Assembly: GCA_964448305.1 (NCBI GenBank)
Contig: CAYUWB010000007.1
Span: forward strand, 1-56,651
DNA length: 56,651 nt
Reading direction: 5' to 3'
Source of the DNA: Thioglobus_C sp964448305
GTDB taxonomy: Bacteria; Pseudomonadota; Gammaproteobacteria; PS1; Pseudothioglobaceae
In this document: positions 1 through 8,021 of the stretch, in pieces
Position numbering within the stretch: the stretch's first letter is position 1
How the letters are laid out: the number at the start of each line of letters is the position of its first letter
Position numbers and translations under genes: made by a program
Notes under the pieces: generated by a model
Database searches by the model: none
What the model was told of the DNA's origin: nothing
What the model saw: only the letters and a program-made list of their open reading frames with translations

Positions 1-32
1 GCGCCAATAATAATAACGTCGTATTGTTTCAA
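1..32 (-). CDS. N-terminal fragment of a flavoprotein (partial)
   Basis: Only the first ten or so codons are inside the window. Reading the minus strand from a TTG at 32, the peptide begins MKQYDVIIIG, the usual opening beta-strand of a Rossmann FAD- or NAD-binding domain. The TTG overlaps the TGA stop of the upstream hydrolase/TlpA gene (TTGA), which fits the coupled starts seen throughout this operon. The specific enzyme cannot be named from so little sequence. Confidence 0.5.
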   Translation of the reverse strand, partial: MKQYDVIIIG

Positions 33-1273
33 AGCAATGTTTTAATGGTGTTGATAATTGGCTGGGAATCCCACTCTAAAGCGCCACGATAAGCATAACG
101 AATCACGCCATTTTTATCCAAAAGAAAATTAGAGGGATAAGCATATACACCCCAGTCTTTTACTGCTTTCCCATTGGCGTCCAGCATAATCGGTAACTCG
201 AGTTTTACTTTTTTCATAAACTCAATAATCTGCTTCCTAGACTCACCAACATTAATGGTGATAATCTTAAAATCAGTTTGATTAAATTGTTGCTGAAGAC
301 GCATCAATGAAGGAATTTCTTTGACACAAGGCTTGCACCAACTTGCCCAAAAATTAAGCAAAACAACTTGGTCTTTATATTCATTAACATCCATTAATTT
401 TTCATCAAACGTATTGAGTCTTAATTTGATATTTTGCTTGCCTTGATAAGGTTTTAATACAGGCTCACTAAGGACAACTTTAGCGGGTTTTTTTATCTCA
501 TTATTCAACATCAATGGCTTTGAAACATTAACTGTATTCATCAGCCTAGCTGCTTGAGTATAAACATCACTTAGGTCATCTTTTGCTTTGATATCAACTA
601 CGGTTAAGTCTTTAACATCGCGCATATGGAACCCACCATGCACATCTTTTAATCGATGTATAAACACTGAACTACCACCTGTCTCTAATTGTTTAGCAAT
701 TTCTTCACCACGAAAATACTTAGTGCCAAATTGTGGCAACAGCATATAAATTGGTAAATTACTACGGTTAGCAATATCAACATAGTTGGCAATATTTCCA
801 AGGCTAGGCTTACCATCAATTAAATGTGGAGAGTGTAATATATGCCCCTTCAATAGATTTGATCCTGGATTTTTCAATTGCCACTGATAGGCAACCTTAA
901 GCGCCAGTTGGGCACCCCGACCTGATGTTAAAAAGAATATTTTTTTAAATGATTTGTTTTTAGCAAAATCGATTAATTCAAGCAAATCATCTATATTAAA
1001 ACGATCAATACTGCTGCGGTACTTAGGCACCATGTAGCTACTGTGTAAATCAGCCACCCAAACATCATAACCATCAAAAGCCAACTGCTGCATAGTGGGC
1101 ACATGGCCCTTGCCAAAACCTCGCTCAGAAGGTAAGTACAAAAATAAGGCATCACCGTCTGACACGTACGCATCAATACTAATATTGTTGCCAGAACTCA
1201 GCTCAACTTCTAATTCTTCCCCTGCAAAAATAACTGAAGATAAAAGCATAAAGGCAAAACCAAGCCACTTCAT
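29..1273 (-). CDS. Periplasmic hydrolase-like/TlpA-thioredoxin fusion protein
   Basis: This 414-residue protein has a signal peptide (about residues 1-17, cut near FAG-EE). Residues 20-250 look like an alpha/beta-hydrolase fold of the DUF3530 kind. Residues 280-414 form a TlpA/ResA-type thioredoxin domain with the active site WCKPC (Cys313, Cys316), so it is probably a periplasmic thiol-disulfide oxidoreductase. In the hydrolase half the expected GxSxG nucleophile elbow reads TSGRG (116-120), with glycine at the serine position, so that domain may bind rather than cleave. The start overlaps the stop of the 84-residue gene by ATGA. Its co-operon partner is a persulfide dioxygenase, so a role in handling sulfane sulfur or periplasmic thiols is plausible but unproven. 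Confidence 0.75.
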   Translation of the reverse strand: MKWLGFAFMLLSSVIFAGEELEVELSSGNNISIDAYVSDGDALFLYLPSERGFGKGHVPTMQQLAFDGYDVWVADLHSSYMVPKYRSSIDRFNIDDLLELIDFAKNKSFKKIFFLTSGRGAQLALKVAYQWQLKNPGSNLLKGHILHSPHLIDGKPSLGNIANYVDIANRSNLPIYMLLPQFGTKYFRGEEIAKQLETGGSSVFIHRLKDVHGGFHMRDVKDLTVVDIKAKDDLSDVYTQAARLMNTVNVSKPLMLNNEIKKPAKVVLSEPVLKPYQGKQNIKLRLNTFDEKLMDVNEYKDQVVLLNFWASWCKPCVKEIPSLMRLQQQFNQTDFKIITINVGESRKQIIEFMKKVKLELPIMLDANGKAVKDWGVYAYPSNFLLDKNGVIRYAYRGALEWDSQPIINTIKTLL

Positions 1274-1524
1274 AAATCACCGTATAAATCAATAATATAG
1301 TAAAGCATTGTGCCTTCAGACGATCGAGCTGGGCCAACCACTTTAGCCGGATAAAGCTTATTATCGGGGTTGGATTGCGCTATAGCAGTTTCTAAATCAT
1401 CGACAATTGTAACACTGGCTGCTGGTACACGATCACGCTTAACACGTGGAATACGCACGACTGCAAACTGTTCTTTAGCAAAGTTTGCCCGAGGGTGTGG
1501 GTCTAATGAATAACCATTAACCAT
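1270..1524 (-). CDS. Conserved small protein of 84 residues, unknown function
   Basis: The 84-residue soluble protein has no signal peptide, membrane segment or cysteine, and I do not recognise its family. It is read as a real gene because its start overlaps the persulfide dioxygenase stop (TAATG) and its stop overlaps the next start (ATGA), so it is translationally coupled on both sides. It has a basic patch (IPRVKRDRVP) and a Tyr-rich C-terminus. The context suggests an accessory role to the dioxygenase or the thioredoxin fusion; that is inference. Confidence 0.65.
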   Translation of the reverse strand: MVNGYSLDPHPRANFAKEQFAVVRIPRVKRDRVPAASVTIVDDLETAIAQSNPDNKLYPAKVVGPARSSEGTMLYYIIDLYGDL

Positions 1525-2228
1525 TAATCAGTTACAATCTTAGAGCCACAGACTTGATTGGCCGGAACAGCGACATGAATTTTAGCCGGCAGTGACAACT
1601 CCATCGCATTCACACGACGCACAAACTCTGCCTTATCAACACCGCCACCAATCATTTCATTAAAGGCCTTTTCTTCCCAAATTGAGCTCACCGTTCTACC
1701 GCCATAATCGTGGGCAGGATAAACATAGGTTTCATCTGGCAATGTAAATAGTCGCGAAATAGAATCAAATAATTTTTCTGCTGAGCCACCTTGGAAGTCG
1801 CAACGACCACAACTACGAATTAATAAGGCATCACCAGTAAACACTTTATCGCCCACCACAAACGACATACAACCGTCGGTATGGCCTGGTGTTGATATGG
1901 CCTTAATATTAAATTCACCAAATTTAATACTTTCACCATCTTTAATTAAAATATCGGCGCAAGCTATTGGGTTAGCCTCACCTAAAACAATTTTGGCATT
2001 GCTAAACTTTTTCTTTAACGGGCAAGAGCTGGTAATATGGTCTGCATGCACATGGGTTTCGATAATGTATTTAAGCTCTAAACCTAATTCTTCAATCAAA
2101 CCAATATCGCGCTGCTGGGTTTCGTCAACTGCATCGATAATAATCGCCTCTTTGGTGACTGAATCAGCCAATAAATAAGTATAAGTTGAGCTTTCTTTTT
2201 CAAACAAAGGTCTAAAAATTAAACTCAT
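1524..2228 (-). CDS. Persulfide dioxygenase (ETHE1/SDO-like, metallo-beta-lactamase fold)
   Basis: The 234-residue protein carries the metal-binding motif THVHADH (58-64), then TPGHT (113-117), TGDALLIRSCGRCDF (131-145) and PAHDY (171-175). The CGRxDFQ segment after GDALL is characteristic of ETHE1-type sulfur dioxygenases rather than glyoxalase II. Known members oxidise glutathione persulfide to sulfite with O2 on mononuclear iron in the cytoplasm. In a sulfur oxidiser this would supply sulfite or detoxify sulfane sulfur. It overlaps the YciI-like gene by ATGA and the 84-residue gene by one base. Confidence 0.88.
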   Translation of the reverse strand: MSLIFRPLFEKESSTYTYLLADSVTKEAIIIDAVDETQQRDIGLIEELGLELKYIIETHVHADHITSSCPLKKKFSNAKIVLGEANPIACADILIKDGESIKFGEFNIKAISTPGHTDGCMSFVVGDKVFTGDALLIRSCGRCDFQGGSAEKLFDSISRLFTLPDETYVYPAHDYGGRTVSSIWEEKAFNEMIGGGVDKAEFVRRVNAMELSLPAKIHVAVPANQVCGSKIVTD

Positions 2229-2524
2229 GGCAATACCTTCTTGAAAGGTTTGACCACAACACTTTCATATGCACCAGAGTCCATATACGGATCAGCGTCT
2301 GCCCAAGCTTGAGCATCCTCTAGAGAGTCAAACTCTGCCACTACCAACGAACCAGTGAAGCCGGCTTCGCCTGGCTCATTGTTATCGATTGCAGGATGTG
2401 GTCCTGCCAAAATCAAACGACCTTCATTTTTTAAACTATTTAAGCGTTCAATATGAGCAGGACGTACAGCCATGCGTTTTTCTAATGAGTTCTCAACGTC
2501 TTGAGAAATAACAGCGTATAACAT
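2225..2524 (-). CDS. YciI-like protein
   Basis: The 99-residue protein matches the YciI ferredoxin-like fold: RPAHIERLNSLKNEGRLILAGP near residues 21-42, with the conserved histidine (His24), and a C-terminal segment DAQAWADADPY typical of the family. Family members form dimers with a His-Asp pair at a possible active site, but no firm reaction is known. It lies 9 bases after dapB and its stop overlaps the persulfide dioxygenase start, so it belongs to the same transcript. Confidence 0.85.
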   Translation of the reverse strand: MLYAVISQDVENSLEKRMAVRPAHIERLNSLKNEGRLILAGPHPAIDNNEPGEAGFTGSLVVAEFDSLEDAQAWADADPYMDSGAYESVVVKPFKKVLP

Positions 2525-2533
2525 TTTAAACTC

Positions 2534-3265
2534 CTAAAGATCTAATACATCTTGCATGGAATACAATCCAGTAGATTGCCCCTCTAGCCAGCCAGCTGCA
2601 CGAACAGCGCCATTCGCAAAGGTTAGTCGTGATGACGCTTTATGAGTTACTTCAACGCGCTCACCTTCCATAAAAAAGCTAACCGTATGTTCGCCCACGA
2701 CATCGCCACCACGAATAGTAGAAAAACCAATGGTTTGTCGATCACGTGGCTCTTCAATGCCTTCTCGGCCATACACTGCACAAGTAGATAAATCTCTACC
2801 TAGAGCATTTGCTACTACTTCACCCATCTTAAGCGCTGTGCCTGAAGGTGCATCTACTTTGTGACGATGGTGCGCTTCTACAATTTCAATATCAGCCTCT
2901 TCACCAATAACGCGTGCTGCCATGTCTAATAACTTGAGTGATAAATTCACACCAACGCTCATGTTCGGTGCAAACACCACTGGAATATTTTGCGCGGCAT
3001 TGTTGATTGCCTCAAGCCCTGCATTATCAAAGCCTGTGGTACCAATAACCATTGACTTGCCTGCTGCAACACAGATGGCTAGATAATCAAGGGTAGCTTC
3101 AGGTCGAGTAAAGTCAATCAATACATCGAACTGATCTAATACTGTGTTTAAGTCATCGCCCTTATCAAGGGTAGCGCCTAAACTCACTTTATCATTTTGA
3201 CCGATTGCCTCAATAATGGTTTGTCCCATACGCCCAGAAGCGCCGACAACTGCTATCTTAATCAT
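2534..3265 (-). CDS. dapB: 4-hydroxy-tetrahydrodipicolinate reductase
   Basis: DapB carries out the NAD(P)H-dependent reduction in the lysine and meso-diaminopimelate pathway. The sequence has the N-terminal nucleotide site VVGASGRMGQ and the catalytic and substrate motif EAHHRHKVDAPSGTA. I place the start at the ATG at 3265, giving 243 residues. A TTG further upstream at 3280 is part of the Shine-Dalgarno stretch TTGGAG lying 8-10 bases before this ATG. It is followed by yciI with a 9-base gap. Confidence 0.95.
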   Translation of the reverse strand: MIKIAVVGASGRMGQTIIEAIGQNDKVSLGATLDKGDDLNTVLDQFDVLIDFTRPEATLDYLAICVAAGKSMVIGTTGFDNAGLEAINNAAQNIPVVFAPNMSVGVNLSLKLLDMAARVIGEEADIEIVEAHHRHKVDAPSGTALKMGEVVANALGRDLSTCAVYGREGIEEPRDRQTIGFSTIRGGDVVGEHTVSFFMEGERVEVTHKASSRLTFANGAVRAAGWLEGQSTGLYSMQDVLDL

Positions 3266-3336
3266 TTTTTTATTCTCCAATTATTTCAGAAGTATGTATT
3301 TGACTATTTTCTCATCAAAATTGAGATAACTGCAAG

Positions 3337-4170
3337 TTATTTAACCAATCTTTGCCTTAAGTAAACTGGATATTTAAATTTACCTTTTTTGGTAAATCCG
3401 TAATACTTAAAGGTGATTTCGCTACCAATAGTAGGCGGATTATTCCTATCTTTATCTTTAAAACCAGAGCCAATTTTCAATTGTCTTCCATCTGCTGTCT
3501 GACATAAAACAGATCCCATCTTGCCTTGATATTTACCCTTACCTGGCAAAATTTTTAACACTTGGCATTCGGTATCAAAATATTTTTTAACCTTGAGTGC
3601 GCTTGACAGCCTGCCCGTCTCATACAAAGTATTTGGATTGCGAACAACAACACCTTCACCTTTGTGACTGGTTACTTCTTCTAAAAAATTCTCAAGTTGT
3701 TGCTTGTTTTTAATCAATGTCTGCGTAAGAACTTTAAGATGGGGGCTTGGGTTTTTACGTAAATAATCCTCTAAAACAGACAGTCTTTCGAGTAGCCCGC
3801 CCTGCTGATTTGGCACTTCAAAAATATGGTGAGTAACGTTCTTCCATCTGTCATCAGCGCCTTTTCTGCGCACAATTGAGCTAATGTTTTCAAAGTCATT
3901 ACGCTTAGTCCAAAGCTCACCATCAATAGCAAATGGCGGATAGTTTTGCGTGAACCATGCCGGTGCATTGATCGGATTACCGCCTCGACTGATTAATTTT
4001 TCTCCATCCCAAAACCCACGAATGCCGTCGAGTTTTTCACTCATGACCCAGCCAACAACCTCCTTGCTGTCGTCATAGGTTTTAAGTAAAAATAAATCAG
4101 GCGTCTTAGCTAATACTGATTGAAAAAGTATCAGGCAAGTTAGAATTAATTTAATACTCGCTTTCAACAT
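3337..4170 (-). CDS. ligE: Secreted minimal ATP-dependent DNA ligase (Lig E type)
   Basis: The 277-residue protein has a signal peptide (1-21) followed by the nucleotidyltransferase motifs of ATP-dependent ligases: motif I EKLDGIRG with Lys46 as the adenylated lysine, SRGG (61-64), IDGELW (82-87), EGVVVR (172-177) and KVKKY (193-197). An OB-fold domain with no extra DNA-clamp domain follows. Lig E proteins of Neisseria, Haemophilus and marine gammaproteobacteria have the same size and signal and are thought to act on DNA outside the cytoplasm, perhaps in competence or biofilm. Here it sits between kdsA and dapB, six bases after kdsA. Confidence 0.88.
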   Translation of the reverse strand: MLKASIKLILTCLILFQSVLAKTPDLFLLKTYDDSKEVVGWVMSEKLDGIRGFWDGEKLISRGGNPINAPAWFTQNYPPFAIDGELWTKRNDFENISSIVRRKGADDRWKNVTHHIFEVPNQQGGLLERLSVLEDYLRKNPSPHLKVLTQTLIKNKQQLENFLEEVTSHKGEGVVVRNPNTLYETGRLSSALKVKKYFDTECQVLKILPGKGKYQGKMGSVLCQTADGRQLKIGSGFKDKDRNNPPTIGSEITFKYYGFTKKGKFKYPVYLRQRLVK

Positions 4171-4176
4171 GGAATT

Positions 4177-5010
4177 TTACAATTCGTTTTCTAAAAACCC
4201 ATTTTGTTTGGCAATGTTATCAATATCTTGCAATGCTTTTAGCATGTCTGCCATTTTATGAATTGGAATCATATTCGGGCCATCACTCAATGCCACTTCA
4301 GGGTTGGGATGTGTTTCCATAAAAAAACCACTCACACCAACAGCAGCAGCAGCCCGTGCAAGCACAGGCACCATTTCTCTTTGGCCACCGGAAGTAAGTC
4401 CATTGCCACCTGGTTGTTGTACCGAATGCGTCGCATCAAAGACAATCGGTTGCCCAGTTGAACGCATGGTGGATAAACCGCGCATATCTGATATTAAGGT
4501 GTTATAGCCAAATGAGGTGCCACGATCACAAACTGTAATGGTTTTGTTGCCAGTTTCAAACGCTTTGTCTACAACATTTTGCATATCCCAAGGCGCTTGA
4601 AATTGGCCTTTTTTAATATTCACAGGAATGCCTTGCTTGCACACATTTTGAATAAAATTGGTTTGACGCACCAAGAAAGCCGGTGTTTGCATCATGTCCA
4701 CCACTGAAGCTACTTCATCTAACGGCGTATCTTCGTGAACATCAGTCAGTACTGGTACACCAATTTCATCCTTAACTTTTTGAAGAATTCTTAAACCCTC
4801 TTCAATACCCAAGCCTCTAAAGCTACCTGTGCTTGAGCGATTGGCTTTATCGTATGAAGATTTGTAAATAAAATTAATACCCAATTCTTCCGTCACTTTT
4901 TTCAATGTTTCAGCTGTTTCCATTGCCAAAGCTTCAGACTCAATCACACAAGGGCCAGAGATAAGAAAAAATGGTTGATCAATACCAACTTCAAAATCTA
5001 ATAATTTCAT
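4177..5010 (-). CDS. kdsA: 3-deoxy-D-manno-octulosonate 8-phosphate synthase
   Basis: KdsA condenses phosphoenolpyruvate and arabinose 5-phosphate to Kdo-8-phosphate for lipopolysaccharide. The 277-residue protein has SGPCVIES (18-25), a KANRSS segment, DVHED, and DATHSVQQPGG. Cys21 stands where the metal-independent E. coli enzyme has asparagine, which marks this as the metal-dependent class as in Aquifex. kdsB and lpxK are about 10 kb away in another operon. It is divergent from trpC across a 68-base gap that must hold both promoters. Confidence 0.95.
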   Translation of the reverse strand: MKLLDFEVGIDQPFFLISGPCVIESEALAMETAETLKKVTEELGINFIYKSSYDKANRSSTGSFRGLGIEEGLRILQKVKDEIGVPVLTDVHEDTPLDEVASVVDMMQTPAFLVRQTNFIQNVCKQGIPVNIKKGQFQAPWDMQNVVDKAFETGNKTITVCDRGTSFGYNTLISDMRGLSTMRSTGQPIVFDATHSVQQPGGNGLTSGGQREMVPVLARAAAAVGVSGFFMETHPNPEVALSDGPNMIPIHKMADMLKALQDIDNIAKQNGFLENEL

Positions 5011-5078
5011 GGATTTAATCCTTAGTAATAGTTATAACTCTAATTATAAGTTAAACAATTCATTTAAAATATAAAATC

Positions 5079-5879
5079 ATGACAAATACACCAGACATCC
5101 TTAAAAAAATTATTGCCCGTAAAGAGCAAGAAATCATTGAGCGAAAGAACATCATCTCTTTTGATAAGATGATGAAAAACGCTTATGAAAATCGCGAAAC
5201 ACGTGATTTTTACCAGGCATTAAAAAATAAGGCAGATTTAAAGCAAAATGCGATTATTGCTGAAATCAAAAAAGCCTCGCCTTCAAAAGGCGTCTTGCGT
5301 GAAAACTTTGACCCAGTTGCAATCGCCAAAAGCTACGAAGCGCACGGTGCAGCTTGCCTATCAGTGCTCACTGATAAAGATTTTTTTCAAGGTGATGATC
5401 AATATTTAATTGATGTTAGAAAGTCTGTTTCACTACCAGTATTACGCAAAGAATTTATCATTGATCCATACCAAATACTAGAAGCACGCGTTATGGGTGC
5501 TGATTGCATTTTGTTGATTGCCGCTTGTCTAAGTGATGGAGAAATGGAGATACTGGCACAACACGCAATGCAACTTAATATGGATATTTTGGTTGAAGTG
5601 CACAACGCAGAAGAGCTTAAACGTGCACTCGGGTTGCCGCTGATTATGATTGGCATTAATAATCGTAATCTACGTACGTTTGATGTTTCACTACAAACCA
5701 CGGTTGATCTACTTGGTGAAATCAAAGACGATATTCTGGTGATTACTGAAAGTGGCATTCTGGGTTCTGAAGACGTGGCCTTTATGCACGAACACGATAT
5801 TTACAGTTTTTTAGTGGGTGAAGCCTTCATGCGTCAAGATGACCCTGGTGTTGCCTTGCAAGAAATTTTTAAAGGATAA
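5079..5879 (+). CDS. trpC: Indole-3-glycerol phosphate synthase
   Basis: The 266-residue protein is a full-length monofunctional TrpC that closes the indole ring in tryptophan synthesis. Visible motifs include AEIKKASPSKG (catalytic lysines), LSVLTDKDFFQG, LRKEFIIDPYQI, GINNRNLRTF and ITESGI. No other trp gene is present in the window. The OsmC-like gene follows after only 4 bases, so the two are probably co-transcribed. Confidence 0.95.
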   Translation: MTNTPDILKKIIARKEQEIIERKNIISFDKMMKNAYENRETRDFYQALKNKADLKQNAIIAEIKKASPSKGVLRENFDPVAIAKSYEAHGAACLSVLTDKDFFQGDDQYLIDVRKSVSLPVLRKEFIIDPYQILEARVMGADCILLIAACLSDGEMEILAQHAMQLNMDILVEVHNAEELKRALGLPLIMIGINNRNLRTFDVSLQTTVDLLGEIKDDILVITESGILGSEDVAFMHEHDIYSFLVGEAFMRQDDPGVALQEIFKG

Positions 5880-5883
5880 AAAT

Positions 5884-6297
5884 ATGAAGACAACAGTGAA
5901 GTGGGTTGATAATATGATGATGGTTGGCGAATCGGCCAGTGGTCATGCTGTCATAATGGATGGTCCTGAAGAAGTTGGCGGCAAAAACTTAGGTATTCGA
6001 CCTATGGAAATGTTACTGCTTGGTATGGGCGGCTGCACGACAATTGATATTCTAAGTATGCTTAAAAAAATGCGTGAAGAAGTGCATGATTGTCGCGCTG
6101 AAATAACTGCTGAACGTGCGGATGATCACCCCAAAGTATTCACTAAAATTCACATTCATTTTATCGTTAAAGGCAACAACCTAAATGAGAGCAAAGTAGG
6201 AAAAGCTGTTAGCTTGTCAGCAGAAAAATACTGCTCCGCCTCTATCATGCTAGGCAAAACTGCCACAGTCACACATGACTTTGAAACACATGAATAA
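5884..6297 (+). CDS. yhfA: OsmC/YhfA-family redox protein
   Basis: The 137-residue protein matches the YhfA branch of the OsmC family: VKWVDNMMMVGESASGH at the N-terminus, GMGGCTTIDILSMLKK around Cys51 and LSAEKYCSASIMLGK around Cys117. Those two cysteines are the peroxidatic and resolving pair in OsmC/Ohr relatives. YhfA itself has no firm substrate. The start at 5884 is preceded by AAAGGAT. The next gene starts inside its last codons. Confidence 0.88.
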   Translation: MKTTVKWVDNMMMVGESASGHAVIMDGPEEVGGKNLGIRPMEMLLLGMGGCTTIDILSMLKKMREEVHDCRAEITAERADDHPKVFTKIHIHFIVKGNNLNESKVGKAVSLSAEKYCSASIMLGKTATVTHDFETHE

Positions 6298-6511
6298 TGC
6301 TTGGGGTTGGCTAGGTACTGTCACTGGTATTGTCGGCGGTCTATTGGTGGCACTTAACTTTGACTATTCAAAATTTGGCTATGTCTTTTTTATGGTATCT
6401 GCTATTAGTTGGATTATCCAAGGCGCTAAAAATAACGACAAATCTTTAGTCTTACTTAACGCTGTGTTTGTTTGTGTCAACACGCTTGGTATTTACCGCT
6501 GGTTCTTGTGA
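6290..6511 (+). CDS. Small integral membrane protein
   Basis: From the ATG at 6290 the product is 73 residues, nearly all hydrophobic, with about three membrane segments (GWLGTVTGIVGGLLVAL, FGYVFFMVSAISWII, LVLLNAVFVCVNTLGIY). The SAISW...KNND pattern recalls small inner membrane proteins distantly like one PnuC repeat, but I cannot assign a substrate. The start overlaps the OsmC stop by 8 bases and the stop overlaps the next GTG start. Confidence 0.7.
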   Translation: MNNAWGWLGTVTGIVGGLLVALNFDYSKFGYVFFMVSAISWIIQGAKNNDKSLVLLNAVFVCVNTLGIYRWFL

Positions 6512-6921
6512 AGCCACTTAATTTGTTTTTCCTTTCACTGTTGTTACCATTAAACCTATTGGCAGACGACAGATTAGAGGAAGCTACTCCTGTAATAGAT
6601 AAAGTTGAGGCAATTGATTATAATCTTCTAGAACTTGATACTCAGCTTGAAATGGGTATGGATGCTTTTGATATTAAAGTAGAGGCAAGTGACATTAGAA
6701 ATCAATTACTCCACCAAGAATACAAACTGGGTACGCCTAAAGGTAATGATGACCAATGGAATGAATCTGAGATGGCTATTCTAAACGCTAAAAAGAACTT
6801 ACAAGCCCTAGAAGAAAAAATTAAACTTGAGGGTGACTGGGGGAAAATCAGATTCAGAATGTTAGATTTAAAAGGATCAGACCCCGGCTCAGTAAAGCTC
6901 AGATACAACTACGGCTTTTAA
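6508..6921 (+). CDS. Secreted protein of unknown function
   Basis: The GTG at 6508 overlaps the preceding stop as GTGA and gives 137 residues. Residues 1-20 are a clear signal peptide ending near LLADD. The mature part is acidic and rich in helix-forming residues, with a probable amphipathic or coiled stretch (EMAILNAKKNLQALEEKIK). I do not recognise the family. Translational coupling to the small membrane protein suggests the two act together at the envelope. Confidence 0.65.
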   Translation: MKPLNLFFLSLLLPLNLLADDRLEEATPVIDKVEAIDYNLLELDTQLEMGMDAFDIKVEASDIRNQLLHQEYKLGTPKGNDDQWNESEMAILNAKKNLQALEEKIKLEGDWGKIRFRMLDLKGSDPGSVKLRYNYGF

Positions 6922-6930
6922 AAACGCCAT

Positions 6931-6959
6931 TTCAAACTGTTATTTTTTTAGCGTATAAT
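6931..6959 (+). promoter_or_regulatory. Sigma-70 type promoter of tRNA-Ser
   Basis: The sequence TTCAAA (6931-6936), 17 bases, then TATAAT (6954-6959) fits a vegetative promoter. The tRNA begins 11 bases after the -10 box, consistent with a very short 5' leader. Confidence 0.7.
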
Positions 6960-6970
6960 ATTTTTCTTCT

Positions 6971-7062
6971 GGAGAGTTGGCCGAGTGGCTGAAGGCGCGC
7001 CCCTGCTAAGGGTGTATAGGGTTTATCCCCTATCGAGGGTTCAAATCCCTCACTCTCCGCCA
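6971..7062 (+). tRNA. tRNA-Ser(GCT)
   Basis: The cloverleaf is complete: acceptor GGAGAGT pairs with ACTCTCC, the anticodon loop CTGCTAA gives GCT, there is a long class II variable arm (GTATAGGGTTTATCCCCTATC) and the T-arm contains GGTTCAAATCC. The discriminator G and CCA are encoded (7059-7062). It reads AGC/AGU serine codons. Confidence 0.97.
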
Positions 7063-7216
7063 TTACCTAAAAGTCTAGCGCAGCTGGGGTTTTAGGTAAT
7101 GTGGAAAGCACGAATTTGAACCCGAGAAGAGGGTTTAGGTGAGCACAGCGAACAACGTTACCACTTGTGGTAACGGCCCGTAGGGCGAGTGTTAGCGAGT
7201 AGCCCCTCACTCTCCA
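7063..7216 (+). repeat. Structured trailer after tRNA-Ser with duplicated tRNA 3' end
   Basis: This non-coding stretch has a 10-bp inverted repeat (TTACCTAAAA 7063-7072 with TTTTAGGTAA 7090-7099) and a 9-bp hairpin (7156-7164 with 7167-7175, loop TT). It ends with CCCTCACTCTCC at 7204-7215, an exact 12-base copy of the 3' end of the tRNA (7047-7058). On the minus strand near 7107-7119 the sequence GGGTTCAAATTC resembles a tRNA T-arm. It could be a remnant of a tRNA-targeted insertion or a processed trailer RNA. No run of T follows the hairpins. Confidence 0.55.
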
Positions 7217-7241
7217 CTATTTTTAAAAATATCTAATTATT

Positions 7242-8021
7242 ATGACTGACACACCCTTAGTAATCGCAGGAAAAACTTACAACTCTCGCTTATTGGTTGG
7301 CTCAGGAAAATATAAAGATTTAGCTGAAACAAAACTCGCAACTGATGCGGCTGAGGCTGATATTATTACCGTTGCCATTCGTCGTACCAATATTGGACAA
7401 GATGAGAACGAGCCAAATTTACTTGACGTTATCACCCCTGACAAATATACAATTTTGCCCAATACTGCGGGTTGTTATACAGCCAAAGATGCAGTGCGTA
7501 CTTGTCAGCTAGCACGTGAATTATTAGGTGGGCATAATTTAGTTAAGCTTGAAGTATTGGGTGATGAAAAAACCTTATACCCAAATATCGTAGAAACACT
7601 AGCCGCTGCCCAAACCTTAGTTGATGATGGATTTGATGTCATGGTTTACACCAGTGACGACCCTATCGTTGCTAAAGAGCTTGAGAATATTGGCTGTGCT
7701 GCCGTAATGCCACTGGCTTCACTGATTGGCTCTGGCCAAGGTATTGCTAACCCTGCCAACATCAAGCTGATTAAAGAACAAGCTAATGTGCCAGTACTGG
7801 TTGACGCAGGTATTGGTTGCGCATCTGATGCTGCCAAAGCCATGGAGTTGGGTTGTGATGGTGTGCTGATGAATTCAGCGATTGCCAATGCTGCTGACCC
7901 TGTATTAATGGCCAGTGCCATGAAACACGCAGTAATTGCTGGCAGAGAGTCTTTTCTAGCGGGTAGGATGATGAAAAAAGCCTATGCATCGGCCTCATCG
8001 CCAATGGAAAACTTAATCTAG
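7242..8021 (+). CDS. thiG: Thiazole synthase
   Basis: ThiG makes the thiazole phosphate of thiamine from deoxyxylulose phosphate, dehydroglycine and sulfur carried by ThiS. The 259-residue protein has the Schiff-base lysine in VKLEVLGD (Lys102), the AIRRTNIG segment, VDAGIG and GVLMNSAIA. There is no adjacent thi gene; the thiS homologue lies 42 kb away at 50062. I found no TPP riboswitch in the leader. Its 3' end overlaps the convergent minus-strand gene by 9 bases. Confidence 0.95.
   Translation: MTDTPLVIAGKTYNSRLLVGSGKYKDLAETKLATDAAEADIITVAIRRTNIGQDENEPNLLDVITPDKYTILPNTAGCYTAKDAVRTCQLARELLGGHNLVKLEVLGDEKTLYPNIVETLAAAQTLVDDGFDVMVYTSDDPIVAKELENIGCAAVMPLASLIGSGQGIANPANIKLIKEQANVPVLVDAGIGCASDAAKAMELGCDGVLMNSAIANAADPVLMASAMKHAVIAGRESFLAGRMMKKAYASASSPMENLI

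Noticed and set aside
7063..7241. TPP riboswitch before thiG
   Set aside because: The conserved CUGAGA and the P4-P5 consensus of the thi-box are absent; the hairpins present are explained better as a tRNA trailer or repeat.
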